Below, one piece after another: positions 1-8,364 of a stretch of DNA of 64,000 nt. Position numbers and translations under genes: made by a program. The notes below the pieces were generated by a model, which was given only the letters and a program-made list of their open reading frames with translations, was not told where the DNA came from and made no database searches. This DNA is from Phycisphaerales bacterium UBA7800 (GTDB taxonomy: Bacteria > Planctomycetota > Phycisphaerae > Phycisphaerales > Phycisphaeraceae): NCBI GenBank assembly GCA_002480565.1, contig DLCK01000082.1, positions 44,787 to 108,786 of the forward strand, given 5' to 3'. Each line of letters opens with the position of its first letter. Position 1 is the first letter of the stretch.

Positions 1-82
1 TCATTGCTCAACACAATACGTCATTGCTGGCGAATCGTCGAGTAACAGGACGTCCGGACGCTGCTGCCGTACAATACTGAAC

Positions 83-1267
83 ATGGATTGGATTTATCTG
101 GATAACAATGCAACGACCCAGCCTGCCGACGAAGTGACCGCCAAAGTCAACGAGGCCAATGAGCAGTTCTGGGCCAACCCTTCAAGTGTTCACCGCCTTG
201 GGCAGATGGTTCGCCAGCAGTTGGAACTGGCTCGTACGTCAGTCGCTCGACTCATTGGCGCCCGACCACGTGAAATCTTTTTCACCTCCGGCGGGACTGA
301 AGCGAACAACCTTGCCCTGCGTGGCTCGCGTACGACGGTGATTTTCACGTCCCTTGCTGAACATGCAGCAGTGCGTGAGCCGGCTGAAAAACTGGCCAAA
401 GAAGGCGTTCGCCTGGTGATGCTCCAACTCAATAGTTGTGGGATCGTCGAACCCAAGACACTGCAACACGCACTTGAAAATCATGTCCAGCCGGACGACA
501 TCCCGCTGGTGAGTCTGCAATGGGCCAACAATGAGACAGGCATGATTCAGCCGATCTCCGAGTTGATTGCCGCAGCTCATGCTCATGAGCATCGCGTTGC
601 GTTTCACGTCGATGCCACACAGGTTGCCGGAAAGCTGCCCATGGATGTGCACGCGATGGATGCGGACATGCTCACGTTAGCCGGTCATAAATTCCATGGA
701 CCCAAAGGTGTCGGTGCGTTATATGTCCGACGAGGGATTCGCCTGGAACCTCAAATTCTTGGAGGCCCACAGGAACGCGAGCAGCGTGGCGGGACAGAAA
801 ATGTCCCTGCGATTCTGGGGATGGGCGTCGCAGCGGACTTGGCGTATGACTTGATTACCGACAGCCAACGGATTCAAACATTAAGCAAGCTGCGAAACAA
901 GTTGGAACAAACCATCTGCCAATCCTGTCGGGGTGCGGTAATTAATCCCTGTGATCTTTCAGTACCCGGTGAATATCAACGTCTATGGAACACGACCAAT
1001 CTTGGGTTTCCAAAGCTTGAAGCCGAGGCCATTTTGCTGATGCTTTCGGAGAAGGGCATTTGTGCCTCTGCCGGAGCCGCGTGTAGCAGTGGTTCACTTG
1101 AACCGTCGCCGGTATTGCTGGCCATCGGCGTACCCCCGGAAGTGGCGCATGGTTCAGTGCGATTGAGTTTGAGTCGGTACACCACCGAAGATCAAATCGA
1201 CCGCGCCTGCCAAATCATCCCTCAAGTCATCACAAAGCTGCGCAAGGTGTCGGCGAATGTGATTTGA
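83..1267 (+). CDS. Cysteine desulfurase, NifS/IscS family
   Basis: A 394-residue PLP enzyme that takes sulfur from cysteine as an enzyme-bound persulfide, for Fe-S clusters or tRNA thiolation in the cytoplasm. The sequence shows the N-terminal IYLDNNATT, the TSGGTEANN segment near residue 70, the PLP lysine K203 in AGHKFHGPKG, and a cysteine-bearing C-terminal loop with C334 in GAACSSG, the probable persulfide carrier. A further cysteine, C327, lies seven residues earlier. Length is normal for the family. The ATG has only a weak Shine-Dalgarno, but the family N terminus begins within five residues of it. No IscU, SufE or regulator gene is adjacent. iscX lies far away at 56.5 kb, so an Fe-S role is plausible but unproven; a tRNA-thiolation role is the alternative. 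hemL follows about 55 bases downstream on the same strand. Confidence 0.93.
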   Translation: MDWIYLDNNATTQPADEVTAKVNEANEQFWANPSSVHRLGQMVRQQLELARTSVARLIGARPREIFFTSGGTEANNLALRGSRTTVIFTSLAEHAAVREPAEKLAKEGVRLVMLQLNSCGIVEPKTLQHALENHVQPDDIPLVSLQWANNETGMIQPISELIAAAHAHEHRVAFHVDATQVAGKLPMDVHAMDADMLTLAGHKFHGPKGVGALYVRRGIRLEPQILGGPQEREQRGGTENVPAILGMGVAADLAYDLITDSQRIQTLSKLRNKLEQTICQSCRGAVINPCDLSVPGEYQRLWNTTNLGFPKLEAEAILLMLSEKGICASAGAACSSGSLEPSPVLLAIGVPPEVAHGSVRLSLSRYTTEDQIDRACQIIPQVITKLRKVSANVI

Positions 1268-1322
1268 GATGTCAGCTTAATTGTTGTTGCTTGATTCAAT
1301 CCTTCTTACACTGATATGTTCT

Positions 1323-2642
1323 ATGACAACCACTCCCCAAACATCGCGTACCAAACTTTCTCAGGAAGCATTTGTTCAGGCTAGCAAGGTGATGCCCGGC
1401 GGGGTGAGTTCGCCGGTGCGTGCGTATAAAAGCGTGGGGTGCGATCCGATCTTTGCCAAGAGTGGCAGCGGCTGCATCGTCACTGATATTGATGACAATG
1501 ACTACATTGATTACGTCGGCAGTTACGGGCCGTTGATCCTTGGACACTGTCCCGATTCGGTGGTCGCTGCGATGACCAAGGCTGCACGCAAGGGGTCGAG
1601 CTTCGGCATGCCTACGGAAGCGGAGACCAAGCTGGCGAATATGGTGATTGATGCCATCGACAGCGTGGATCAAGTGCGATTCGTTAACTCCGGCACCGAA
1701 GCCACGATGTCAGCCATCCGCTTGGCACGTGCAGCTACCAATAAACCATGCATCATCAAATGCACCGGCTGTTACCACGGGCACTCCGATGGCTTACTCG
1801 TCGAAGCAGGCAGTGGTGCGTTGACGTTGGGGCATCCATCCAGTCCGGGTGTGCCTGCGACGATTACGGATAACACATTGCTTTTGCCTTACAACGATCT
1901 GGCTGCTGCGGAAAAACTCTTTGCCCAAAAAGCGGATCAAATCGCGGGGATTATTCTCGAACCCATCGCTGGGAATATGGGAACGATCCCCCCTGCTCCG
2001 GGATATCTCCAAGGTCTGCGCGATCTGTGTGACAAGCACAATGCCATCCTCATTTTTGATGAAGTGATGACCGGCTTTCGGGTGCATCGCGGTTGTGCGC
2101 AAACGCTCTATGGCATCACGCCGGACTTAACGTGTTTAGGCAAAGTCATCGGCGGCGGTATGCCTTGTGCAGCATACGGTGGTAAAGCCGAACTCATGCA
2201 GCTCATGGCACCGGCTGGCCCGGTCTATCAGGCAGGCACACTCAGCGGCAACCCCTTGGCCATGGCAGCAGGCATCGCGACACTCACTGAAGTGCTTGAT
2301 CCTGAAAATGGTGTCTACGAAAATTTGGAAGCGCTCTCTGCGAGATTGCAGTCTGGTTTGGAAGTTGCTGCCAAGACAGCGAACGTCCCCGTGACCGTGC
2401 AGCGCGTCGGTTCGATGTTGACCTGTTTCTTCACGCCGACTGCGAATAGTCCGGTGACCTGTTTTGATGATGTGTCCAAGTGCGATACCGAAAAATTCGC
2501 AACCTTCTTCCGCACGATGTTGGATGAAGGCGTGCTGCTGCCCCCCAGTCAATACGAAACATGGTTTGTCAGTCATGCTCATGATGAAGCGACTATTGAT
2601 AAGACCATTGCCGCAGCGGGTAAGGCGTTTGCTGCAATGTGA
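1323..2642 (+). CDS. hemL: Glutamate-1-semialdehyde 2,1-aminomutase
   Basis: Converts glutamate-1-semialdehyde to 5-aminolevulinate in the C5 route of tetrapyrrole synthesis. The protein has 439 residues from ATG 1323. An upstream in-frame TTG at 1281 would add 14 hydrophobic residues that the family lacks, so I prefer the ATG. Visible features are the family N-terminal motif VMPGGVSSPVRAYKSVG, the VNSGTEATMSAIRLAR block (residues 121-136), FDEVMTGFR near 245-253, and the PLP lysine K274 in TCLGKVIGGGMP. Length is close to the usual 425-435. It follows the cysteine desulfurase on the same strand; whether they are co-transcribed cannot be told. No terminator is obvious downstream, but a CACAGAG-type repeat begins 18 bases after the stop codon. 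Confidence 0.96.
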   Translation: MTTTPQTSRTKLSQEAFVQASKVMPGGVSSPVRAYKSVGCDPIFAKSGSGCIVTDIDDNDYIDYVGSYGPLILGHCPDSVVAAMTKAARKGSSFGMPTEAETKLANMVIDAIDSVDQVRFVNSGTEATMSAIRLARAATNKPCIIKCTGCYHGHSDGLLVEAGSGALTLGHPSSPGVPATITDNTLLLPYNDLAAAEKLFAQKADQIAGIILEPIAGNMGTIPPAPGYLQGLRDLCDKHNAILIFDEVMTGFRVHRGCAQTLYGITPDLTCLGKVIGGGMPCAAYGGKAELMQLMAPAGPVYQAGTLSGNPLAMAAGIATLTEVLDPENGVYENLEALSARLQSGLEVAAKTANVPVTVQRVGSMLTCFFTPTANSPVTCFDDVSKCDTEKFATFFRTMLDEGVLLPPSQYETWFVSHAHDEATIDKTIAAAGKAFAAM

Positions 2643-2717
2643 TGCAATGTAGCTTGAATGGCTGAACCACAGAGGCACAGAGACACAGAGCCCGAATAAA
2701 AAATGATCATTGGATCC

Positions 2718-3137
2718 ATGGCACGCCCCCCAAAACCATCACGAGTGGTCGCTAAGGCGATTGAGCAATACAAAGCCCAAGAGCTTTCGTACAAGGAATT
2801 GATCAAGATACTCAAGCAGTACCCGGATCATCCGATTGGTGACCTGGTGCCGGACTATCGCAGGCAACAACAACAAGACATCATCAACAGTGGTCAAGTT
2901 CCCAAGGGTGCCATCATTGCCAATTTGGATAAACAGGCGCCCAACAACTCGTATGACTGCAAAGCCTATTACGAAGACCACGAATTCCGTTGCGAAGGTT
3001 GTAGCCAACGTTTTACATGGACCGCTAAAGAACAGCAGCGGTGGTATGAGTCAGTCAAGGGTACTATTTATACAGAGATCAAATTTTGCCGAGACTGTTA
3101 TCTAAATCACAAGTCAGATAAAAAGCCTATCCAGTAA
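2718..3137 (+). CDS. Probable zinc-ribbon protein (zf-trcl-like)
   Basis: A 139-residue protein, or 144 if it starts at ATG 2703. I prefer 2718 because the protein then begins MARPPKPS, with a GGAT just upstream. The C-terminal third carries CEGC, an F-W-T-A-K-E-Q-Q-R-W-Y segment and CRDC, the layout of the 'probable zinc-ribbon' family PF13451. The N-terminal part is basic and helical, with a Gln run (RRQQQQD). The four cysteines should bind one zinc ion. No enzymatic residues are apparent; a nucleic-acid or protein contact role is a guess. It lies alone between two inverted CACAGAG-type repeats, a position that could reflect transfer as a unit or chance insertion of repeats on both sides. 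The function is unknown. Confidence 0.75.
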   Translation: MARPPKPSRVVAKAIEQYKAQELSYKELIKILKQYPDHPIGDLVPDYRRQQQQDIINSGQVPKGAIIANLDKQAPNNSYDCKAYYEDHEFRCEGCSQRFTWTAKEQQRWYESVKGTIYTEIKFCRDCYLNHKSDKKPIQ

Positions 3138-3184
3138 ATGTCCATAAGCGCAGCCCGATTATTAAAATTCAGAATAAGACATGG

Positions 3185-3204
3185 ATTCCCACCTGCGTGG
3201 AAAT
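3185..3204. repeat. REP-like small hairpin
   Basis: ATTCCCAC, four bases, GTGGAAAT: an 8-base stem with one mismatch. It is set in the context GG-ATTCCCACCTGCGTGG-AAATGACGG, which resembles the widespread GATTCCCGCCTGCGCGGGAATGAC class of REP or dRS3-like palindromes in other bacteria. A single copy is seen in this window. Confidence 0.45.
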
Positions 3205-3349
3205 GACGGTAGGTTTTGGCATGACTTGGTTGAGCCGCCCCTGTCTTCGCACCAGAGTACTCTGCCTTGGACTTGAGGATTTTTTGCCTTTCTCTGTGTC
3301 TCTGTGACACTGTGGTTCAGCCATCAAATCCCGTATTCCGAACCTCAGT

Positions 3350-3378
3350 TTCAAATTCCTGCATAAAACCATTACAAT
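3350..3378 (+). promoter_or_regulatory. Candidate sigma-70 promoter for serA
   Basis: TTCAAA at 3350-3355, a 17-base spacer and TACAAT at 3373-3378. The -10 box matches 5 of 6 and the -35 box 4 of 6. It lies 65 bases before the serA start codon. Confidence 0.4.
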
Positions 3379-3442
3379 CTTCCGTCTTGCCACCGTCTGC
3401 GGAGGTGGTTGACATCGATCTTTGTAAAACTGAAGGTGTAAC

Positions 3443-5080
3443 ATGGCAGAGCAATTCAAAATTCTGGTCGCTGACAAACTCGCTCCTGAAGGTCTGAAAT
3501 TCATTGAAGATCAGCCTGATTGTGAACTGGTCAACAAGCCGGGTCTCTCTGAAGAAGCGTACGCGCAGCTTGCTGACGAGTGCGATGCGATGTTAGTCCG
3601 TTCTGGTATTAAAGTTACACCCAAGATCATGGCTTCTGCCAAGCAGCTTAAAGTCATCGCTCGCGCTGGCGTGGGTGTCGATAACATCGACCTTAAAGCG
3701 GCTACCGACAAGGGCATTTTGGTCCTCAACTCCGCTGAAGCGAGCACCATCTCCACCGCGGAACATGCCTTTACGCTGATGATGGCGTTGTGTCGCAACG
3801 TGGGCATCGCTCATCTGACCGTCGCAAACGGCGGCTGGGATCGCAGCAAATTCAACGGCATCACCCTTGAAGGCAAGACGCTGGCCATCGTCGGTTTCGG
3901 TCGCATCGGTCAAACCATCGCCAAACGCGCACTGGTCTTTGGCATGGACGTGATCGCCTATGACCCGTTCATCAATGCCAAGACCATGATGGATGGCAAG
4001 GTCAAAATGTTCAGCGACTTCAAAGAGATGCTGCCCCATGCCGACATCATCACCTTCCACGTCCCCAAGACTGAACAGACCACCGGCATGCTCAACAAGG
4101 ACACCTGGAAGCTCTGCAAAAAAGGTGTCCGCGTGGTCAATGCTGCACGTGGCGGGATCGTTGATGAAACCGACCTGCTCGAAGCACTCGAATCCGGCCA
4201 ATGTGCGGGCATCGCACTGGACGTGTTCACTTCCGAGCCCCCGGCAGAGGACAGCCCATTACGCAACCATCCCAAAATTCTGACCACGCCTCACCTGGGT
4301 GCGTCAACGGTTGAAGGCCAAAAGGCAGTGAGCATCATTGCTATCGAAAACGCACTGAGCTACCTGCGGGGCCAAGGTGTCCAGGGCGCGGTCAATGCTG
4401 GCGGCTACCGCGTGGATCTGACCGATCACCAAAAACTTTACGTGGACTTGGCGGATCGCATGGCTTCACTGCTTGCCCCGATCTGCACCCGTGGTATTGC
4501 CAAGGTCAGCATCGAACTCAACGGCGGCAACCTCAAGGCAGCATCGGGCACCATCGAACGTGTCGTGCTCATGTCACTGCTTAAATCCAGCACCGAAACA
4601 CCCGTGAACGTCATCAATGTCCGCACCATCGCAGACAGCCGTGGCATGGAAGTGACTTCCAAACTCTGTGACGATAAAGCACGTGGCGAATGTCTGACCG
4701 TGCGTGTCCAAGGCCCTGAAGGTTCGGTCACCAGCGACACCCATCCTGCTGACGTAGACCGCCACATCTCCGGCCGCGTGTTTGAAGACAAACGCCCACG
4801 CGTCCAGGAAATCAATGGCTACTACATGGACATGGTTCCGGCAGACAACATGATGCTCATCCGCAACGAAGACCGTCCGGGTATCATCGGTTTGGTGGGT
4901 AACACCATGGGTGAAGCAGGCGTGAACATCGCGGACATGGCCATCAGTCGCCGTGACAATACCGCGTTGATGGTGCTCAAGGTCGATGACATGCCCAGTG
5001 CAGACCTGATTGCCAAGCTCAAAGCCCATGACGGAATCCTGCATGTGTCGAGCGTGAAGCTCCCCGCAGAAAAAGCCTAA
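3443..5080 (+). CDS. serA: D-3-phosphoglycerate dehydrogenase, long form
   Basis: First enzyme of serine synthesis: NAD-linked oxidation of 3-phosphoglycerate in the cytoplasm. At 545 residues it has the long SerA layout: a split substrate domain at both ends of the catalytic part, an NAD-binding Rossmann domain with GFGRIGQ (151-157), an intervening domain, and a C-terminal ACT domain at about 470-540 (RNEDRPGIIGLVG), the usual serine sensor. Catalytic residues are in place: R236 in NAARGG, E265 in TSEPP and H284 in TPHLGAST. The ATG follows GAAGGTG at good spacing. It is preceded by a candidate promoter and a short hairpin, so it is probably its own transcription unit. Nothing unusual is seen. 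Confidence 0.97.
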   Translation: MAEQFKILVADKLAPEGLKFIEDQPDCELVNKPGLSEEAYAQLADECDAMLVRSGIKVTPKIMASAKQLKVIARAGVGVDNIDLKAATDKGILVLNSAEASTISTAEHAFTLMMALCRNVGIAHLTVANGGWDRSKFNGITLEGKTLAIVGFGRIGQTIAKRALVFGMDVIAYDPFINAKTMMDGKVKMFSDFKEMLPHADIITFHVPKTEQTTGMLNKDTWKLCKKGVRVVNAARGGIVDETDLLEALESGQCAGIALDVFTSEPPAEDSPLRNHPKILTTPHLGASTVEGQKAVSIIAIENALSYLRGQGVQGAVNAGGYRVDLTDHQKLYVDLADRMASLLAPICTRGIAKVSIELNGGNLKAASGTIERVVLMSLLKSSTETPVNVINVRTIADSRGMEVTSKLCDDKARGECLTVRVQGPEGSVTSDTHPADVDRHISGRVFEDKRPRVQEINGYYMDMVPADNMMLIRNEDRPGIIGLVGNTMGEAGVNIADMAISRRDNTALMVLKVDDMPSADLIAKLKAHDGILHVSSVKLPAEKA

Positions 5081-5482
5081 CCTCCCGGCCCCCGGAATTG
5101 TCCCCGGAGACAGTGCGTCAGATGAGTCTGACGTTGCGGACAAATCTGGTGGATTGGGTGTGAAATGGGTTTATCACAATAAAACAGAGTTATATAAAAC
5201 GTCAACGACGACCTGCTTGAGAATGGCTGTCGTTCGGGCGTATCGCGTTTATCACATGCAGAATTCACGGATGATCGAGTCACAACAAGCGTATTGGAAG
5301 CTCGAACAAATGGATGTTTACCGGAATTGAACAGCGTTCCCAATTGCCAAGCTGTCTCTTTACCCCGATAATGCCCTACTTGTACTTGAATAGATGTCTT
5401 CGGACTTAATTTAATCATTCGTGGCACCCAATATCTGTGCCAAACGGTGGCTTGCCCACCCCAAAGGAAGGACCCTTCATCC
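5081..5482. other. 402-base intergenic region before transketolase
   Basis: No gene can be supported. A GC-rich stretch follows serA. An open frame at 5223-5330 (+) would encode 35 residues behind a poor ribosome site, and I do not call it. The segment around 5205-5245 has a partial inverted repeat (CGACGAC and GTCGTTCG). The last 40 bases hold the transketolase ribosome site. No clear terminator or promoter was found. Confidence 0.5.
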
Positions 5483-7450
5483 ATGTCATACGACTCCACC
5501 ATTCATGCCAAAGCGGTTGACATCGCCAAGCTGAATTATGAAATCACTGCTGCAGCTGGTTCCGGTCACCCCACCAGTGGCGCTTCATTGGCTCATCTGG
5601 TCACTGTGTTGATGTATCAGCACATGCGTTATGAACCAGCCAACCCGGGGCATATCTGCTCGGATCGCCTGGTGCTTAGCGAAGGACATGCCGTTCCCAT
5701 TCTCTATGCAGCTTGTGCGGACCTTGGTGTTCGCGTGGGTAAGAATCCTGAAGACCTCAAACCCTTGACACGTGAGATGGCGATGACACTCCGCGAGATT
5801 GACTCGTTGGTGGATGGCCATCCCAATCCGGTTGAAGGTTTCCCGTTCTTTGATGCAGCGACCGGTTCACTGGGTCAAGGACTTTCGGTTGCCGCGGGTC
5901 TTGCGATTGCTGCAAAGCTTGATGGTTTGGACAAGCGTATTTTCTGCATCATGGGTGACGGCGAATCGCGTGAAGGTCAGGTCTGGGAAGCCGTGGACTT
6001 TTTACGTGACGAAAACCTCAAGGCCGTACTGCCCATCTTCAACTGCAATGTCTTTGCTCAGTCGGACGAAGTGAGCCCACAACAGTCCGCCGATGTGCTT
6101 GCTGCCAAGCTTGCTGCTGCCGGCTTTGATGTGAAGGTCATTGATGGTCACGCGCCATCCGAAATTCTCGCTGCGTTGGAAGCCCATGCAGCTGGCCAGA
6201 ACAATGATGAAGCTCCCATCGCCATTGTCGCCAAGACGGTTAAGGGTTGGGGTAGTGCCTCTCAACAAGGTAACGGCCATCACGGTCAACCTGCCAAGGG
6301 TGAGGGCCTGACCGTTGCGTTGGATGAACTGGCTGCCACTGGCCGTCAGTTGGGCGCGATCATGGATACCCCACTGAAAATTGGATTGATGACACCAGGC
6401 AAACCTCAAGCCCCTGCCAATACCGACGCTCCATCATTTACCGAAGCACTCAAGCAGTTCGGCATGGAAAGCGTGTTGGAATCAGGCAAGATGGCTACCC
6501 GCAATGCGTACGGTGTCGCCCTGCGTGCACTGGGTCATTCCCGGCCCAATGTGGTCGCACTGGATGCGGATGTGCGTGGTTCAACCGGCGCAGTTCAGTT
6601 CTACAAAGACGAAGCACTTAACAGTCGGTTTGTGGATTGTCGCATCGCTGAACAGAACATGGTCAGTGTGGCAGCAGGTCTCAGCGCAGCAGGCAAAGTC
6701 CCCTGCGTTTCGACGTTCGCCAAGTTCCTCACCCGTGCCTATGACCAGATTGAAATGTCGATCAACTCCGGCGCATCAATCAAACTTGTCGGCTCACATG
6801 CGGGTATCACACTTGGTGCAGACGGTCCTTCACAGATGGGTATGCCCGACGTGTCCTGGTTCCGCAGCTTCACAACAATGAAGACTGCCAAGGGTAATCC
6901 GGGCTTTTACCTGCTCCAACCCTCCGATGCCTATCAGGCTTACCAACTGCTGCTCAAGTCTGCGGACTATGACGGCAGCGTGTACATGCGGACTGCTCGT
7001 CCCGATGCGGAATTCCTTTACAGTGATAATGTCGAGTTCAAACTTGGTGGCCACGAAGTGCTTGCTGAAGGTCGCGACCTGCTGATCATCGCTGCTGGCT
7101 ACATGGTTCACGAAGCGAACAAGGCTTTGGACCTGCTCGATGCTCAAGGCATTGATGCGACGCTTGTTGACCTTTACTCCCTGCCGTTTGATGCCGATGC
7201 GATTCTTGATCTTGCCAACGAAAACAACGGCATGATTCTGACGCTCGAAGACAACTACGGCGGTGGTATCGGCAGTGCAATCGCCGACGCGGTTTCTGCC
7301 GATGGTGGTGGCTTCAACGTCAAACAGATGTTCTGCCAACAGCTGCCCAAGAGTGGTAAGAGTGGTGATGAAATCCTCAAGCTCTGCGGTCTTGATGCAC
7401 CAAGTGTCGTCAAGCAAGCGATGAGCCTGCTGGAACTCACCGGCGCATGA
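5483..7450 (+). CDS. tkt: Transketolase
   Basis: Thiamine-diphosphate enzyme moving two-carbon ketol units between sugar phosphates in the non-oxidative pentose phosphate pathway; cytoplasmic. It has 655 residues from ATG 5483, which sits behind AAGGAAGGA; the frame is open to 5447 but adds only 12 unlikely residues. The N-terminal pyrophosphate domain shows GSGHPTSGASLAH and LSEGHA, and MGDGESREGQVWEA (157-170) with NCN about 20 residues later forms the GDG..N cofactor motif. The central domain has the catalytic-glutamate segment RIAEQNM, with later SHAGITLGADGPSQM. A C-terminal transketolase domain follows. Length and order are typical. It ends just before a hairpin repeat at 7463-7571 that may act as its transcript end. 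Confidence 0.95.
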   Translation: MSYDSTIHAKAVDIAKLNYEITAAAGSGHPTSGASLAHLVTVLMYQHMRYEPANPGHICSDRLVLSEGHAVPILYAACADLGVRVGKNPEDLKPLTREMAMTLREIDSLVDGHPNPVEGFPFFDAATGSLGQGLSVAAGLAIAAKLDGLDKRIFCIMGDGESREGQVWEAVDFLRDENLKAVLPIFNCNVFAQSDEVSPQQSADVLAAKLAAAGFDVKVIDGHAPSEILAALEAHAAGQNNDEAPIAIVAKTVKGWGSASQQGNGHHGQPAKGEGLTVALDELAATGRQLGAIMDTPLKIGLMTPGKPQAPANTDAPSFTEALKQFGMESVLESGKMATRNAYGVALRALGHSRPNVVALDADVRGSTGAVQFYKDEALNSRFVDCRIAEQNMVSVAAGLSAAGKVPCVSTFAKFLTRAYDQIEMSINSGASIKLVGSHAGITLGADGPSQMGMPDVSWFRSFTTMKTAKGNPGFYLLQPSDAYQAYQLLLKSADYDGSVYMRTARPDAEFLYSDNVEFKLGGHEVLAEGRDLLIIAAGYMVHEANKALDLLDAQGIDATLVDLYSLPFDADAILDLANENNGMILTLEDNYGGGIGSAIADAVSADGGGFNVKQMFCQQLPKSGKSGDEILKLCGLDAPSVVKQAMSLLELTGA

Positions 7451-7462
7451 TCTATGATCATG

Positions 7463-7571
7463 CAGGGACTAGGGACTAGCGACTAGGGACTAGGGAAAGA
7501 CAGAAAATGTTTCTGCTATTTCCGGTCTATGTCTTGAGCCCTAATCCCTAGTCCCTAGTCGCTAGTCCCTG
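7463..7571. repeat. Long hairpin with heptamer (GGACTAG) arms
   Basis: Left arm 7463-7495 and right arm 7539-7571, 33 bases each. The left arm reads as CAG, then units GGACTAG, GGACTAG, CGACTAG, GGACTAG. The right arm, reverse-complemented, reads CAG, GGACTAG, CGACTAG, GGACTAG, GGATTAG. The arms can pair in more than one register because of the 7-base period. The element ends seven bases before the next ATG. A related copy lies at 60193-60286. Confidence 0.85.
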
Positions 7572-7578
7572 GTATTCC

Positions 7579-8208
7579 ATGCTTGAACTGTTTGGTGACA
7601 ATCTTGTTGATCTGATGTATCGCGGCGGAGTCGTGATGTGGCCACTGCTTGCGATGAGTGTCATTGGCGTGACGTTGTGCATCGAACGGCTGTGGTTTTG
7701 GAGCACCAATAACCGCCCCGGACGTCATGATGATCTCCAACGCCTGGCAAGACTACTTCGAGATGGTGAACATGACAAAGCCATCCAACAGGTAAACAAT
7801 GATCGCAGTGTCTATGGCAGGTTGGTTTTGAGACTACTCGACGAGCCGATTTCCGAAGCCCTGGTCGTGGATGTGGTCGAATCCCAACGCCCAAGACTTG
7901 AGCGGTTCATGCCCACGTTATCGACGATCATCACAGCCGCGCCCATGCTTGGGATTCTGGGGACCGTGCTGGGTATCATTTCCAGCTTTGAAGTGATTGG
8001 TCAGGCAGGCAGTGCCGGCGACCCGTCATTGGTCAGCCAAGGCATTGCCGAAGCTTTATTGACCACGGCAACGGGACTTATTGTCGCACTACTTATACTC
8101 ATCCCGTATAACCTGTTCCGATCTCAGGTGGATCGGACCCTTGGTCGCATCGAAATGCTCGTTGCAGCCATTGAAGGTCCCAAAACCATCGTAAAATCAA
8201 AAGATTAA
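7579..8208 (+). CDS. MotA/TolQ/ExbB proton-channel family protein
   Basis: A 209-residue inner-membrane protein of the TolQ/ExbB type, which normally works with an ExbD/TolR partner to turn proton motive force into work on the outer membrane. One hydrophobic segment lies near the N terminus (GGVVMWPLLAMSVIGVTLCIERLWFW). The conserved MotA/TolQ core follows at about 110-190, with TIITAAPMLGILGTVLGII and GIAEALLTTATGLIVALLILIPY, giving three membrane spans. No exbD, tolR or tonB gene is adjacent; the next gene is a glucan phosphorylase. The ATG at 7579 lacks a Shine-Dalgarno and lies just after a long repeat hairpin that could fold over the start. An internal start at M13 is possible. Confidence 0.85.
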   Translation: MLELFGDNLVDLMYRGGVVMWPLLAMSVIGVTLCIERLWFWSTNNRPGRHDDLQRLARLLRDGEHDKAIQQVNNDRSVYGRLVLRLLDEPISEALVVDVVESQRPRLERFMPTLSTIITAAPMLGILGTVLGIISSFEVIGQAGSAGDPSLVSQGIAEALLTTATGLIVALLILIPYNLFRSQVDRTLGRIEMLVAAIEGPKTIVKSKD

Positions 8209-8274
8209 GCCTGTTATACAGAAATTTCATGTTAGGGCTCAATAAGGTAGCGGTTAAATGCCGACTTGATGTAC

Positions 8275-8328
8275 AATTCCCTGTGAGGTTTGGACCGGGA
8301 ATTTGTTAAGCTAGAAGGCACTCTAGCT
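8275..8328 (+). promoter_or_regulatory. Two tandem hairpins in the glgP leader
   Basis: First hairpin: AATTCCC at 8275-8281 with GGGAATT at 8297-8303, seven perfect pairs. Second: AGCTAGA at 8309-8315, loop AGGCAC, TCTAGCT at 8322-8328, seven perfect pairs. Both lie upstream of the glgP ribosome site at about 8353-8360. The arrangement suggests a structured 5' leader; the ligand or trigger, if any, is unknown. Confidence 0.45.
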
Positions 8329-8364
8329 GCTATTACTTTGCACATACCCTTCAAGGACGAAAGA

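Larger units (their letters stand above)
2660..3322. repeat. Inverted repeat pair bracketing the zinc-ribbon gene
   Basis: Arms lie at 2660-2690 and 3292-3322, each 31 bases. The left arm runs GGCTGAACCACAGAG then GCACAGAGACACAGAG. The right arm, reverse-complemented, differs at only two positions. The arms enclose one gene (2718-3137), so the unit has the outline of a small cargo-bearing element. The same sequence family forms short hairpins at 20992-21063 and 56784-56863, which argues that these are two copies of a dispersed repeat rather than transposon ends. I see no convincing target duplication. Confidence 0.75.
3138..3442. other. 305-base intergenic region upstream of serA
   Basis: No gene is evident. 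It holds a REP-like hairpin at 3185-3204, the right CACAGAG repeat arm at 3292-3322, a candidate sigma-70 promoter at 3350-3378, and a short hairpin at 3390-3408 (CCACC, 9-base loop, GGTGG) that would fall in the serA leader. Confidence 0.6.

Noticed and set aside
5223..5330. 35-residue open frame upstream of transketolase
   Set aside because: The ribosome site is poor and the product unremarkable; support is too weak to call it.
5077..5502. Open frame of 141 codons on the - strand before transketolase
   Set aside because: It has no ribosome site or recognisable protein pattern, and it overlaps the transketolase start and leader.
7463..7571. CRISPR-like array
   Set aside because: The repeats are 7-base units in hairpin arms, without spacers or cas genes.
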